DNA of 64,000 bases from Candidatus Obscuribacter sp. (GTDB taxonomy: Bacteria > Cyanobacteriota > Vampirovibrionia > Obscuribacterales > Obscuribacteraceae). The position numbers and the translations under genes were made by a program. Numbering within the stretch: position 1 is the stretch's first letter; each line of letters starts with the position of its first letter. Location: contig JADYXR010000033.1 of assembly GCA_021772095.1 (NCBI GenBank), positions 62,001 through 126,000 of the forward strand, written 5' to 3'. Below, one piece after another: positions 33,334 through 42,598 of the stretch. Under the pieces are notes generated by a model. That model was not told the DNA's origin, ran no database searches, and was given only the letters and a program-made list of their open reading frames with translations.

Positions 33334-34997
33334 CGTATTCGAAACAGTCTTTAGCGAAAAGATATTTCTTTTCAAAGACCAGTCGTCGATCGGACGACTA
33401 CTCCGCGTTCTGGATTCGGTATAAACCGGAACGAATCGGACGAAGGCGCATGGCACGCTCGAAAGCCGCCGTGATTGTGACCCTGTCGATCGCGATGGCG
33501 GCGGGAATGGCCCTTTTGATTCTCGGGCAAGAACATGTGCTTTCCGGTTTCTTGATGATTCTCCTTGCCGGTATCGCAGTCAGTTCTATCGTCGCGTTTT
33601 TAAACGTCATGCAGGTCTTCGCACCGACACATGTGGAACTCAACGAAAAGGGTATTCGTTATCATTGGCTCACGCTGTTGTTTCAAGCCAAAACACCACT
33701 GGTAAGCTGGGATCGAATCTCACACGTCACCACTGTGAATAAGAATGTGTTGAAACAAAACGAGACCATGCTGGAGTTCAATGCCATTGCTCGTGGTATC
33801 AGTTTTAAAAACAGAATCGGTTACGCCTTGCTGGCGCCAAGGTTGACCTGGGGCTGGTTCACCAGCGACCGTGCCGCGCTCAGGCTTGAGGTCGATGCGA
33901 TTGCGTCCAGCGACGACCGCCGCCGGCTGCAGTTGGCACTGAAAAAGTTTCTGCCTTCGTATCGAATTGAGCCGAAAGTGGCTGACGATCTGGATATGTA
34001 TGTGCGTTTTGAAACTCACACGGATTTGTGGCTCGACAAATTTTCCGATGACTCAAAGCGCTCGCGTGAAACCAGACTCGAAGAAAACGCGTTGCTGTCT
34101 AACAATGCCTATCAGGTTGTTCGCCCTATCGGCTCTGGTGGTCAGGCTCTCGTTTATCTGGCTCAAATGTTGAAGCCACTGCCGGGAGAAGACAGCCAAC
34201 CTCACGACACGATGATCGATATGTCGGACATGGCAATTGCGATTCCGGACCAGAGCGATGCCAATTCGCCGGCACCACAGGTGGTTCTAAAGGAATTCGT
34301 GTTACCAACGCAAGCGGGGACCAACATACGACGCCGAGTTCTCGAGAACATCCAGAAGGAAGCGGCTCTGTGGCGAAAACTTCGCCATCCCAATATTGCC
34401 AGATTGCTGGATTTCTTCGTGGAAGATCAGCGTGCCTATCTAGTTCTTGAACACGTCGACGGGATAACTTTGAAAGACTTAGTCACCGAATTCGGTGCCT
34501 TCTCAGAAGCCGATGTCATTACACTTTCGATTCAAATGTGCGACATCCTCGGTTACCTGCATCGCCGCCAGCCGCCGGTTATTCACCGGGATTTCACGCC
34601 GGACAATTTGATCATGAATCAAAAAGGCATTGTGAAGTTGATCGACTTTAACGTTGCGCAACAACTGGAAGCGCAGACGACTAAGACCGTTGTCGGAAAA
34701 CATTCATACATTCCACCGGAACAGTTTCGCGGAAAGTCGGTTCCGCAGAGCGATATCTATGCTCTGGGGGCGACTCTTGCCTTTCTTCTCACTGGACAAG
34801 ATCCAGAACCGATTACACCGGCGCGACCACGTGAAAGCAATTCGGATGTCAGTCAAGAGCTTGATGACATCGTTGCGAAATGCACGAATCTCGGTTTGTC
34901 CACACGCTATCAGGACTGCCAGGAATTGAAGACCGATCTGGTCGCTCTGGTTAAGAGTCACACGCAGGACACGACTAATGGTCTATCTGGGTTTTAA
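33330..34997 (+). CDS. Membrane Ser/Thr kinase with DFN instead of DFG (second of pair)
   Basis: A 555-residue paralog of the preceding kinase with the same order: N-terminal basic region, two membrane helices (about 44-66 and 70-92), a PH-like module (LNEKGIRYHWLTLLFQAKTP) and a kinase domain (about 260-535). The kinase has GSGGQALVYLA, VVLKEF with the invariant Lys, HRDFTPDN and IPPEQFRG. Its metal-binding motif is DFN (LIDFNVAQ) rather than DFG. The Asp is kept, so activity is possible but altered. A 40-residue acidic insert lies between the glycine loop and the Lys. The start ATG overlaps the previous stop; ATG 33450 is a possible later start. Confidence 0.8.
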   Translation: MTYSKQSLAKRYFFSKTSRRSDDYSAFWIRYKPERIGRRRMARSKAAVIVTLSIAMAAGMALLILGQEHVLSGFLMILLAGIAVSSIVAFLNVMQVFAPTHVELNEKGIRYHWLTLLFQAKTPLVSWDRISHVTTVNKNVLKQNETMLEFNAIARGISFKNRIGYALLAPRLTWGWFTSDRAALRLEVDAIASSDDRRRLQLALKKFLPSYRIEPKVADDLDMYVRFETHTDLWLDKFSDDSKRSRETRLEENALLSNNAYQVVRPIGSGGQALVYLAQMLKPLPGEDSQPHDTMIDMSDMAIAIPDQSDANSPAPQVVLKEFVLPTQAGTNIRRRVLENIQKEAALWRKLRHPNIARLLDFFVEDQRAYLVLEHVDGITLKDLVTEFGAFSEADVITLSIQMCDILGYLHRRQPPVIHRDFTPDNLIMNQKGIVKLIDFNVAQQLEAQTTKTVVGKHSYIPPEQFRGKSVPQSDIYALGATLAFLLTGQDPEPITPARPRESNSDVSQELDDIVAKCTNLGLSTRYQDCQELKTDLVALVKSHTQDTTNGLSGF

Positions 34998-35093
34998 CTG
35001 ATATGATTACTAGCCGACGTCCATGTAACGGCGTTATGGCGACGTGGTCAACAGGACTCCCCGGCTTCTGGGGACTAGAAGAGTTTATAGATA

Positions 35094-35975
35094 ATGACCT
35101 CGGTAACAAAATTTACTTTCCCGGAAAAAATCTCATTAGGCGGCCTGTATCTGGCATCAAAGTCTTTTCCGCACCAGCGGAAGTGGGTCGGCGAGGCGGT
35201 AGGCGAAGTTACGCCGAATCTTCCTGATGACAAAATGATCGGGTTGCAAATCAGCGGCCACACAACTGACGGAATGCTGACTCAGTCGCAAGCGATTTTG
35301 AAAAATTTGAAATCGTTTGACCTTTCCACATTGAGATTTTCGGACAGTATTTTAAAAGAAGTTACTCAATTCGATCAAACCGTCGAATTGCGTCTTGATT
35401 TTGTGCCCTTTGAAGACAGTCATGTCACCAGGCTTTCGCAGTTGAAAAACCTGGCGACGATTTGGTTTTTACACACTGCGATTACGAACAAGAGCTTGCG
35501 CACATTAGCGACAATGTCGGCATTGCAGCATCTGGTTTTGAAAAAAACTGATATCACCGACGGTGGACTTGTTCATCTTCGCGATTTGCACGCACTGACG
35601 ACATTGCTTCTGCCGTCGGAAATTACCGACAATGGTCTTGAAGAACTGGCGAATTTAGACAATCTCCTGCACCTCGACATTTCGAATACGAAAGTCACGG
35701 ACAAGGGTCTTGAATTTGTGTCGACGATGAAGAACCTGCAGACGCTATGTTTGAATGACACCGCAGTTGGTGACAAAGGACTTGTGCATCTCGGGAATTT
35801 ATCGAATCTTAGAACGTTGTATCTCAGCGGAACTAAGATTAGCGACAAGGGTATCGTTAACCTCGAAAAGCTCACAAAGCTTGATTATCTGGAGATCCGC
35901 GACAACAACGTGACCGACGCGTCTTTGCAAAAATTGCGCACAGCGGCACCGAATTGCACCGTTTTTGGTCCATAA
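35094..35975 (+). CDS. Leucine-rich-repeat protein
   Basis: A 293-residue protein without signal peptide or membrane helix. About eight repeats of 23-24 residues fill residues 60-285, with the pattern LxxLxxLxLxxTxITDxGLxxL (for example VHLGNLSNLRTLYLSGTKIS). The N-terminal 50 residues are different and may be a capping module. Similar repeats are found in the C-terminal part of the ribbon kinase at 25 kb, so it may bind a related ligand or partner. It follows the kinase pair on the same strand after 96 bp. Confidence 0.8.
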   Translation: MTSVTKFTFPEKISLGGLYLASKSFPHQRKWVGEAVGEVTPNLPDDKMIGLQISGHTTDGMLTQSQAILKNLKSFDLSTLRFSDSILKEVTQFDQTVELRLDFVPFEDSHVTRLSQLKNLATIWFLHTAITNKSLRTLATMSALQHLVLKKTDITDGGLVHLRDLHALTTLLLPSEITDNGLEELANLDNLLHLDISNTKVTDKGLEFVSTMKNLQTLCLNDTAVGDKGLVHLGNLSNLRTLYLSGTKISDKGIVNLEKLTKLDYLEIRDNNVTDASLQKLRTAAPNCTVFGP

Positions 35976-36045
35976 GATTAAGAGTTCAGTTCATTTTATC
36001 CGTCCAGGAAACCTGATTGTTTGAGACGAGCGCAGGGCGTTGCCG

Positions 36046-38346
36046 ATGTCAGATTCAGGAAGCAAATCGAAGCAAGAAGGGCGAGTACTCGCGTCTGTTC
36101 CATCGGTTGATTTGACCGAACTAGCGAGAACGGGCAAGCTCGATCCAGTCATCGGCCGCGATCAAGAAATTGGTCGGCTGGTAAACATTTTGACGCGACG
36201 CACAAAGAACAATCCCGCTTTGATTGGTGAAGCTGGTGTTGGTAAGACTGCCGCTATAGAAGGGCTCGCCCAGCGGATCGCTGATGGCGATGTGCCGGAA
36301 AGATTGAAAGGCAAGCGCATTCTTTCACTCGACGTGACCAACCTGATCGCCGGAACATCAATGCGCGGAGAGTTTGAAGAACGACTGAGCGCGCTGGTGA
36401 ACGAAGTCGTCAGCGCCGCCGGCGAAATAATTTTGTTCATCGACGAGATGCATCTGATCATGGGCGCGGGAGCGGCTGGTGATGCAGCGCTTGATGTCGC
36501 CAATGTTTTGAAACCGCATCTTGCTCGCGGTACTGTTCAATGTATCGGTGCCACCACATATAGTGAGTACTCGAAGTACATAGAAAAGGATCCAGCGCTG
36601 GCACGCCGGTTTCAAAAAGTCGTACTTGCGGAACCTACGGTCGACGACGCAGTCGCTATACTGCGCGGTTTGCGAGAAGGCTTCGAAGCATTCCATGGAA
36701 TCAAAATTCGAGACTCGGCGCTTGTCGCCGCAGTCACGCTTTCGCATAGATATTTGCCGGAGAGACGACTTCCGGATAAAGCAATCGATCTTATTGATGA
36801 GTCGGCCTCGCGCAGACGAACGGAAATTGACTCCACGCCTCCCAAATTGAGGGAATTATCAGAGCGAATCGCCAGACTTGAATTGGAGCGAGATTCCCTG
36901 AGTAAGGACAATGATTCAGCCTCCGCCAAGCGTCTCAAAGTTCTTCAAGAAGACTTGCAAAACCTTCATAGCCAGAGCAACGACATCCGCTCGAAGTGGC
37001 GCGAGTTAGTCGATTCCATTCATAAGCGCAGCGAATTGAAATCGAAACTGAATGTTTTGAAACAAGAAATCGATCGCGCGCAACGCAGGATCGACTTCAC
37101 TACCGCAGCTTATCTAGAGAATACACATCTGAGTAAATTGCAGCGGGAATTGGCTGAGGCAGAGGAGTCTGCGGTTCCAGATGCGGAGAATCAATTTGCG
37201 GTTCCCGCGGAAATCAGAGCAGAAGATATTGAAATCCTGCTGTCTGAATGGACTGGAATTCCCATTACCAGATTGGGTGAAAGCGACGTGGCTCGGCTTT
37301 TGCAAATGGAAGCGGAATTGAAATTACGAGTAGTTGGTCAAGAGCGTGCGACAACTGTAATCTCAGACGCCATCAGGATTGCCAGAGCAGGGATCAACGA
37401 TCCGAACCGACCGCTGTCGAGTTTCCTTTTCCTTGGTCCATCAGGTGTGGGCAAAACAGAAGTTGCTCGAGTGCTTGCTGACACCATATTTGGTGACCCG
37501 ACTGCCTTTATTCGCTTGGACATGTCAGAGTATTTTGATCGTTATACAGTCTCGCGCTTGATTGGCGCCGCACCCGGCTACATCGGCTATGACGAAGGCG
37601 GACAGCTCACCGAAGCCGTGCGGCGGAAACCATTTGCATGCGTTCTATTCGATGAAATAGAAAAGGCTCACTCGGATGTCTACAATGTTTTGTTGCAAAT
37701 TTTGGACGAGGGTCGACTAACTGATTCGCGCGGTCGCGTAATCGATTTCAAAAATACGATCATTATCTTAACTTCCAATGTTGGTTCAGAACTCGTAATC
37801 GAAGGACACTCGAGCGAGTCGAAAGTTGATGGTTATTCAAACGACGCGACGCGTGATGGTGTTTCTTCTGACGTGAAACGCGCTGGTGTTTCTAACGACG
37901 TAAAACGCGATGGAGAGGTGTCGAAGCAATGCTCGGAACCAGAAGGAGGCGGTATTGACTCACTTCCGCAAGACCTTCGCGATATGCTGCTGAAAAGATT
38001 CCGTCCCGAATTGCTCAATCGAATCGATGAGCTTGTAGTTTTTTCTCCACTGACAAACTCAGCATTGTCATCAATTGTCGACTTGCAAATAGGTTTACTC
38101 AATAAGCGTCTGGCAGCTAAAGGACCGCAACTGAAGCTAACCGACGGTGCGAAACTTTGGCTGGCGTCTAAATCTTATAGCCCCGCATTTGGTGCCAGAC
38201 CATTGAAGCGAATGTTGAGAAAACATATTGAAGTTCCACTCTCCAGGCTCTTGTTGAACGGTGCAAGCGATTCGTATGAAATAAGTGTGGACGTTGATAA
38301 TGGCGCGCTCACGTTTACAAATCAGAACGGGCAATCAGACCTATAG
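36046..38346 (+). CDS. Clp-type double AAA+ ATPase without N-domain
   Basis: A 766-residue protein with two AAA+ modules. D1 has Walker A GEAGVGKTA and Walker B ILFIDEMHLI; D2 has GPSGVGKTE and CVLFDEIEKAH. A coiled-coil middle region separates them (about 270-385), shorter than in ClpB. The Clp N-domain is missing; the protein starts nearly at the VIGRDQEIGRLVNILTRRTK segment. The second module holds an insert (about residues 585-640) with three 9-residue repeats. It should unfold or remodel proteins; with no clear ClpP-docking loop, protease coupling is unlikely. ATG 36046 is preferred to the TTG 36040. Confidence 0.85.
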   Translation: MSDSGSKSKQEGRVLASVPSVDLTELARTGKLDPVIGRDQEIGRLVNILTRRTKNNPALIGEAGVGKTAAIEGLAQRIADGDVPERLKGKRILSLDVTNLIAGTSMRGEFEERLSALVNEVVSAAGEIILFIDEMHLIMGAGAAGDAALDVANVLKPHLARGTVQCIGATTYSEYSKYIEKDPALARRFQKVVLAEPTVDDAVAILRGLREGFEAFHGIKIRDSALVAAVTLSHRYLPERRLPDKAIDLIDESASRRRTEIDSTPPKLRELSERIARLELERDSLSKDNDSASAKRLKVLQEDLQNLHSQSNDIRSKWRELVDSIHKRSELKSKLNVLKQEIDRAQRRIDFTTAAYLENTHLSKLQRELAEAEESAVPDAENQFAVPAEIRAEDIEILLSEWTGIPITRLGESDVARLLQMEAELKLRVVGQERATTVISDAIRIARAGINDPNRPLSSFLFLGPSGVGKTEVARVLADTIFGDPTAFIRLDMSEYFDRYTVSRLIGAAPGYIGYDEGGQLTEAVRRKPFACVLFDEIEKAHSDVYNVLLQILDEGRLTDSRGRVIDFKNTIIILTSNVGSELVIEGHSSESKVDGYSNDATRDGVSSDVKRAGVSNDVKRDGEVSKQCSEPEGGGIDSLPQDLRDMLLKRFRPELLNRIDELVVFSPLTNSALSSIVDLQIGLLNKRLAAKGPQLKLTDGAKLWLASKSYSPAFGARPLKRMLRKHIEVPLSRLLLNGASDSYEISVDVDNGALTFTNQNGQSDL
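37831..37911 (+). repeat. Three 27-bp repeats inside the Clp gene
   Basis: Three consecutive 27-bp units encode GYSNDATRD, GVSSDVKRA and GVSNDVKRD. They lie in the D2 module between the sensor region TSNVGSE and the RFRPELLNRIDE motif, where family members have a short loop. Confidence 0.8.
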
Positions 38347-38482
38347 AAAACATTGAGCCTGGCGCAAATCACAGTTGTCGTAACGTTTTTTACACGTCCC
38401 ATGGAATTCAAGACACAGGCTACGACATCGAAATCGTGCTAAAACGGGAAGACATGGCACTCGATGTGAAAGGGCTTGCCTC

Positions 38483-38512
38483 TTGACAAATCGGGTGTAT
38501 CAAACGTACGAT
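38483..38512 (+). promoter_or_regulatory. Sigma-70-type promoter
   Basis: TTGACA (38483-38488), an 18-bp spacer and TACGAT (38507-38512), about 39 bp before the start codon of the HEAT-like gene. Confidence 0.7.
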
Positions 38513-38550
38513 CCTGCCAGAGTTGGCATTTCGAGATTTGGAGAGTAATT

Positions 38551-38931
38551 ATGTTTGGCGCCAGACCGCCTGAAGACGTAAGGCACAACAAAGACTACGA
38601 CGAGGACCGCAAACCGGTCCTGCAAATGCTCGGTTTGTATTTCCAGCAAAGATTTTCGTGGCTCTGGAGCAACGCTACCACGAAGGCAAAAGACGAGATA
38701 GAACTGCGCACCTTGCCGTTGGACAAACGAGTTTTGCTCGCGAAGTCTCCGCAAATCACGCCGAAGGAAATCGAGCATTTGCTAAACGATGCGAGCCCTA
38801 TGGTTCGTTTAGAACTTGTGCATAATGCCACCATGAACGGTGAAATTCTTAAGCTGTTGAAAACTGACAGCGACGGTTCCGTTGCTGACGCCGCCCGCCG
38901 CAGGCAGATGGAATTACTGGGAATTTTGTAG
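38551..38931 (+). CDS. Small HEAT-like repeat protein
   Basis: A 126-residue soluble protein. Residues 60-120 contain two or three HEAT/armadillo-like helix pairs (LLAKSPQITPKEIEHLLNDA and MVRLELVHNATMNGEILKLL). The N-terminus is acidic and polar with an aromatic patch (YFQQRFSWLW). The start ATG 38551 has GGAGAG five bases upstream, and a good promoter precedes it. An upstream in-frame ATG (38476) lies before the promoter's -10 and is not used. It lies after the Clp gene but with its own promoter. The function is unknown. Confidence 0.7.
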   Translation: MFGARPPEDVRHNKDYDEDRKPVLQMLGLYFQQRFSWLWSNATTKAKDEIELRTLPLDKRVLLAKSPQITPKEIEHLLNDASPMVRLELVHNATMNGEILKLLKTDSDGSVADAARRRQMELLGIL

Positions 38932-38969
38932 TTTCAAATTTGTAGAACCACGTGCGCGATTCGATGACT

Positions 38970-40397
38970 CTATGCGAGTTCGACAGCGCCGCTTGTTTCA
39001 GCGAAGGCTCTCACAATACCGCTGAACATTTTGTCTCTGACGATTCGGCGTTGCCGGAAGTCGACGGGATATCGCGCGGTGAATTCGAATTTGTTGTCAG
39101 CGACAATCATCGTCACCATGGGATCGATTCTCTCGTCTTCAACGAGATATTTTTCCTTCAGGCGCTCCCAGGCCAGTTTCGCCTCTGTGGTGAAGTCTCC
39201 TGTGACTTCGTCGCAAACTTTTTGAATCAAATGTCGCGCCGATTCCGGATCGCTTTCCGAGTTGACTTTGATGATTACTTCGTCCCAGAGAAAAGGCAAA
39301 TCGCGACTGTAGTTGTACATCGGTGCGGAAAAAATCTCACCGTTGGAGACGCGCACGATTCTGCCCGTGTACTGGTCGCCTTGAACCCACTCACCAAGCT
39401 CCATAAGAGTTGTGCGAACTAACCCCACATCAATTACATCACCTTTTATTCCGCCAACTTGAACACGATCACCGACTCTGTAGGTGTCACCGAATGTGAT
39501 GGCAACCCAGCCGGCGATACTGACGATCAGGTCTTTCAGTGCAAGAGCGATGCCGGCAGTAGCCGCCCCGAGAATGACAGCCAAACTGCCAAGCGTGTCG
39601 CTGAAAACTATGGACAAGAATATTAGACAAACAAAATACGAACAGAATTCTGCGATTTTGCCTATGGTGTAGCGCTTGTTCGACTCGTGAAAATATTTCG
39701 GAATGGATTTTCTTATCGAGTACGAAATAACCGAGAGGATTAGCAGACCGAGAATGCTGATGCCGATGCGCAAGGACACAGGGTTTCCGAGGAAGTAGAG
39801 CAGATTGCTTTTAACCGTGCCGAACTTCACCTGGTCGATTGCATCAGAAAGATTTCTTCGATAGCGTTCAGATTCAATGGTCGTTTTAATGCTGCTCAAC
39901 CATTTGTCGGCGACTAAAGGTAAAGCAACTCCCTCGCCTAGAGCGTCTTCTTGCGTAATCGCGAACAGCGGCTTGTCACCAAGGACGATATCACTCGAAT
40001 TGGTGCCATTTCTGACAGTCAACGAGGATGGATGAAATTTTGGATCGTCAACAAGCTTTCCGATAGCCGCACTGATCAAACGAAGACGCTTATCCGTGCT
40101 TCTTTCGGATTCGCCGTAAATTTTGAAAAGCTCTTTACCATTGACAACAACAGAGGCTGAATGCGCCGGTGGAGCAGCGCCGGCCGAGGACGTTCCAGCC
40201 TGTACCTGACCGGGTTTCGAAGTAGAACCGGCATGTGCAGGCGAAGGCGATTGGGCGATTAATTGACGTCCCCACAAATGAGCTGCTGTGGGCTTTTCGC
40301 CATTCGTTTCGTCCAAAGCAAATGCCGAATCCATCGAGACCACGCTGGCGAACAGCGCCAGTAGGCATTGAGTGATTCGTTTGAGATGGTGGCTCAT
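38970..40397 (-). CDS. MscS-family mechanosensitive channel
   Basis: A 475-residue protein. It starts with a signal peptide (CLLALFASVVSMDSAFA) and a periplasmic domain of about 180 residues. Transmembrane helices follow (about 205-225, 250-270, 278-300). The pore-lining TM3 and beta domain of MscS are clear: ILGAATAGIALALKDLIVSI, FGDTYRVGDRVQVGGIKGDV and VRVSNGEIFSAPMYNYSRD. The cytosolic C-terminal domain ends the protein. It opens under membrane tension to release solutes in osmotic downshock. It lies between genes on the other strand and is transcribed alone. Confidence 0.88.
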   Translation of the reverse strand: MSHHLKRITQCLLALFASVVSMDSAFALDETNGEKPTAAHLWGRQLIAQSPSPAHAGSTSKPGQVQAGTSSAGAAPPAHSASVVVNGKELFKIYGESERSTDKRLRLISAAIGKLVDDPKFHPSSLTVRNGTNSSDIVLGDKPLFAITQEDALGEGVALPLVADKWLSSIKTTIESERYRRNLSDAIDQVKFGTVKSNLLYFLGNPVSLRIGISILGLLILSVISYSIRKSIPKYFHESNKRYTIGKIAEFCSYFVCLIFLSIVFSDTLGSLAVILGAATAGIALALKDLIVSIAGWVAITFGDTYRVGDRVQVGGIKGDVIDVGLVRTTLMELGEWVQGDQYTGRIVRVSNGEIFSAPMYNYSRDLPFLWDEVIIKVNSESDPESARHLIQKVCDEVTGDFTTEAKLAWERLKEKYLVEDERIDPMVTMIVADNKFEFTARYPVDFRQRRIVRDKMFSGIVRAFAETSGAVELA

Positions 40398-40510
40398 AAC
40401 AGTGTTTGTTCAAACGGACGAAGGGTAACAGCTGAACTATCTTAGCCTCTATTTTGCCTGTCATTCAAGCATCAGAGTTCAATCGGCACATACTTCGACG
40501 ATACCTTCTT

Positions 40511-40624
40511 TGATTGAACCAATCGTATCTGTGTTTGCTCGATTGAACCAAACGACATTCATCCCCATCAACTTTGATTAAACCAGTCGACTTCATTCCT
40601 GTCTGCGTCGTTGACCAAACAGCG
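40511..40624. repeat. Degenerate direct repeats with core GATTGAACCAA
   Basis: Copies at 40511-40525, 40540-40554 and 40575-40589 share (T/C)GATT(G/A)AACCA with a following (A/T)CG; a weaker one lies near 40609. Spacings are 29, 35 and about 34 bp. They lie just upstream of the lipoprotein promoter and could be regulator sites or a decayed tandem array. Confidence 0.5.
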
Positions 40625-40654
40625 TCGTGCCTGCCTGATTCTCTCCAGTACGCC

Positions 40655-40660
40655 TATAAT
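40655..40660 (+). promoter_or_regulatory. -10 element TATAAT of the lipoprotein gene
   Basis: A perfect TATAAT lies 61 bp before the lipoprotein ATG. No good -35 is seen at the right distance, which would suit an activator-dependent promoter. The start codon has a strong AAGGAGG eight bases upstream. Confidence 0.55.
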
Positions 40661-40721
40661 GACGGGTGTTAAAGACACTCCAATCGGGTAAAAGGTTGGC
40701 AGATACAAGGAGGTTCGTTCC

Positions 40722-41162
40722 ATGAGCCTGGTTATTAATAGACGCATTCGCCAACTAGCAGTCCCGCTCTGTGCACTGATTTGTTTGACTGCATGCGGTT
40801 CACAGGATACGACAACATCGTATGACGATGTTAACGAGAGCGAAGCTCAAGCAGCACTGGGTTCGGATTTCACCGTTCCGTACTACGATAAGGCGAGATT
40901 GTTTTCGGTGAAGCGCTCTGTTTCGAGCATGCCGGCGTCGGTCACAGTGACAGGAAGTTTTCACACCAAAGACGACTGTCCATCAGTGTCTGACAATTAC
41001 TCTCGACGCCTTCGCATCGACAATTGGGTGGTCACCGACATCGAAAAAGAACCGACAAAAGCCAGCTTCAAGGCACATAAAGACAAGGATGAGTGCACAA
41101 TGTCAGCGACTAACGACGGCGGTGAAACCGCTATAGTGCTCTCGGTGAAAACGCCTAAGTGA
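40722..41162 (+). CDS. Small lipoprotein
   Basis: A 146-residue protein with a lipoprotein signal peptide: basic N-terminus, hydrophobic stretch (LAVPLCALICLTACGSQD) and lipobox LTAC, so the mature protein is lipid-anchored at Cys26. The mature part of 120 residues is polar with two further Cys pairs (DDCPSV and DECTMS) that could form a disulfide. The beta-strand-like pattern (ASVTVTGSFHTKDDC) suggests a small beta domain. I know no family. A strong ribosome site and an intrinsic terminator frame the gene. Confidence 0.75.
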   Translation: MSLVINRRIRQLAVPLCALICLTACGSQDTTTSYDDVNESEAQAALGSDFTVPYYDKARLFSVKRSVSSMPASVTVTGSFHTKDDCPSVSDNYSRRLRIDNWVVTDIEKEPTKASFKAHKDKDECTMSATNDGGETAIVLSVKTPK

Positions 41163-41201
41163 GCAAACTCGATTCGCAGATAGTCAACAAGAGTATTTTA
41201 G

Positions 41202-41240
41202 CTAGCAGCAGTTTTTTGAAAACAGCTGCTAGTTTTTTTT
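41202..41240 (+). terminator. Intrinsic terminator of the lipoprotein gene
   Basis: The stem CTAGCAGC/GCTGCTAG extends with GTTTT/AAAAC after one mismatch and is followed by eight T. It may also serve the convergent coiled-coil gene. Confidence 0.88.
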
Positions 41241-41276
41241 GACAAGGGAACGAACTTTTTTGATAAGGGCAATAAC

Positions 41277-42266
41277 TTAGTCAGGAATATTGCCATGACG
41301 TGTGGCGTCGTATTTTCTCAAATTCAAACCTTGAGCTTTGAGAAACCAGCGACGAACTTTAGTCATCCACTTACGTGGTCCACGATCGATGTGACCGCGC
41401 ACGTTGGCGAATCTGTAGCGTTCTAATTCAAACTTCACTTTGTGCAATTCAGAACGGAACTCTTCAGTTTTGAACGCGACTGACATGGCGCGATCCGCTT
41501 GTTCTTGCAAGTCGGGAAGCAAACGCAATTCAGTTTCGAGAGTGGCGATGCGAGCGCGATCTTCCACGCGATCAGTAAGCAGTTTGATGATTGTCTCTTG
41601 CGCTTCGATGACGAGACGACGCATCTCTTCTAATTCTTGGGTTTTGTCCTCGACTTGAATGTCGTGAACTTTCAACTCTTCGGCAACTGGTGCCATGATC
41701 TGTTGTGCTTTGGCAAGCGCCAATGCGGACCCAGGTGCGGCGCCATCCTTGCGCAAGATGGTGACAAAGCCTTCGAGCAATCCAATCAATTCTGTTCGCG
41801 AAACGCGATCTTCTTCAGTGACCACCGCTGGATTGGCGGCGATAGATTCCATGCCTTTCTTGATCACAGGCGCGAGTTCGTCGGCGCGAATTTGACGCAT
41901 CGGTGCTTGACCGTGCATCGCTACCGGACCCGGCTTCGAAGGAATTCCTCTTCGGGTAGCGTTGGCTCGCATTTGCGCGTATTCAAACGTTCCGGAAGTA
42001 TCGTGGGAAACATCGGCGGAAGCGTCAGCAGAACGGGCTTGAGACATCTCTTCGTTGACGATTTCATCGACACCGTCAAAACCACGAGTGAACAAATCAC
42101 TCGGGAAATCGCGATGAACTTGCACACCCTTCGGTGGTGTCGCGTCGATTTGATCAGGCGACAAAGCCGGTGATGAGCCAGTTTGATTCAATTGATTTGG
42201 AAACATTTGATCGAGACCATCCAGAGAGACTGGATTCGGCACGTCAAGTGGTTGTGACTGACTCAT
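41277..42266 (-). CDS. Coiled-coil protein, unknown
   Basis: A 329-residue soluble protein. Residues 1-120 are polar, Pro/Asp/Ser-rich and without clear structure. Residues 120-190 are partly helical. Residues 185-285 form a long charged coiled coil (for example VEDKTQELEEMRRLVIEAQE and KTEEFRSELHKVKFELERYR). The C-terminus is basic with aromatic residues (KWMTKVRRWFLKAQGLNLRK). I place the start at 42266, with GGGAGA six bases upstream. It precedes the shape-gene operon's end, so a cytoskeletal or envelope role is possible but is only inference. Confidence 0.65.
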   Translation of the reverse strand: MSQSQPLDVPNPVSLDGLDQMFPNQLNQTGSSPALSPDQIDATPPKGVQVHRDFPSDLFTRGFDGVDEIVNEEMSQARSADASADVSHDTSGTFEYAQMRANATRRGIPSKPGPVAMHGQAPMRQIRADELAPVIKKGMESIAANPAVVTEEDRVSRTELIGLLEGFVTILRKDGAAPGSALALAKAQQIMAPVAEELKVHDIQVEDKTQELEEMRRLVIEAQETIIKLLTDRVEDRARIATLETELRLLPDLQEQADRAMSVAFKTEEFRSELHKVKFELERYRFANVRGHIDRGPRKWMTKVRRWFLKAQGLNLRKYDATRHGNIPD

Positions 42267-42598
42267 GGTATTCTCCCGCCAACTCCAGCCCCGATTATCC
42301 TTGATACGGCGCCGCATTGTCCAGTGAGTTCATGGTGCTACCTGTGGTGCCACATGCACTATCGGGATCATTACATTTTGGATATCGAAAGACATTTGCA
42401 TGGCGATTCGATATGCCGCAGGCGCAACGCCGCGTATAGCCCGAGATCTCGAACTGTTATCGCACGTTCATTTTTAACGTGTAATCAAGTATTAAGAGCA
42501 GCTTGCCATGGACTTCTTACAGAGCGATCTTAAAAAGGTTTTCATGGCTCTAAACTACTTCACCGGCTGTAACGTGTTGATCATCATCGCTAATCGCC
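42267..42598. other. Intergenic gap of 332 bp
   Basis: No gene is seen. The only notable point is the dyad TGTGG-TG-CCACA near 42342. It should hold the promoter of the coiled-coil gene. Confidence 0.4.

Larger units (their letters stand above)
40398..40721. other. Intergenic gap of 324 bp
   Basis: It holds the divergent upstream regions of the MscS and lipoprotein genes, the degenerate AACCA repeats and the TATAAT element listed separately. Confidence 0.5.
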
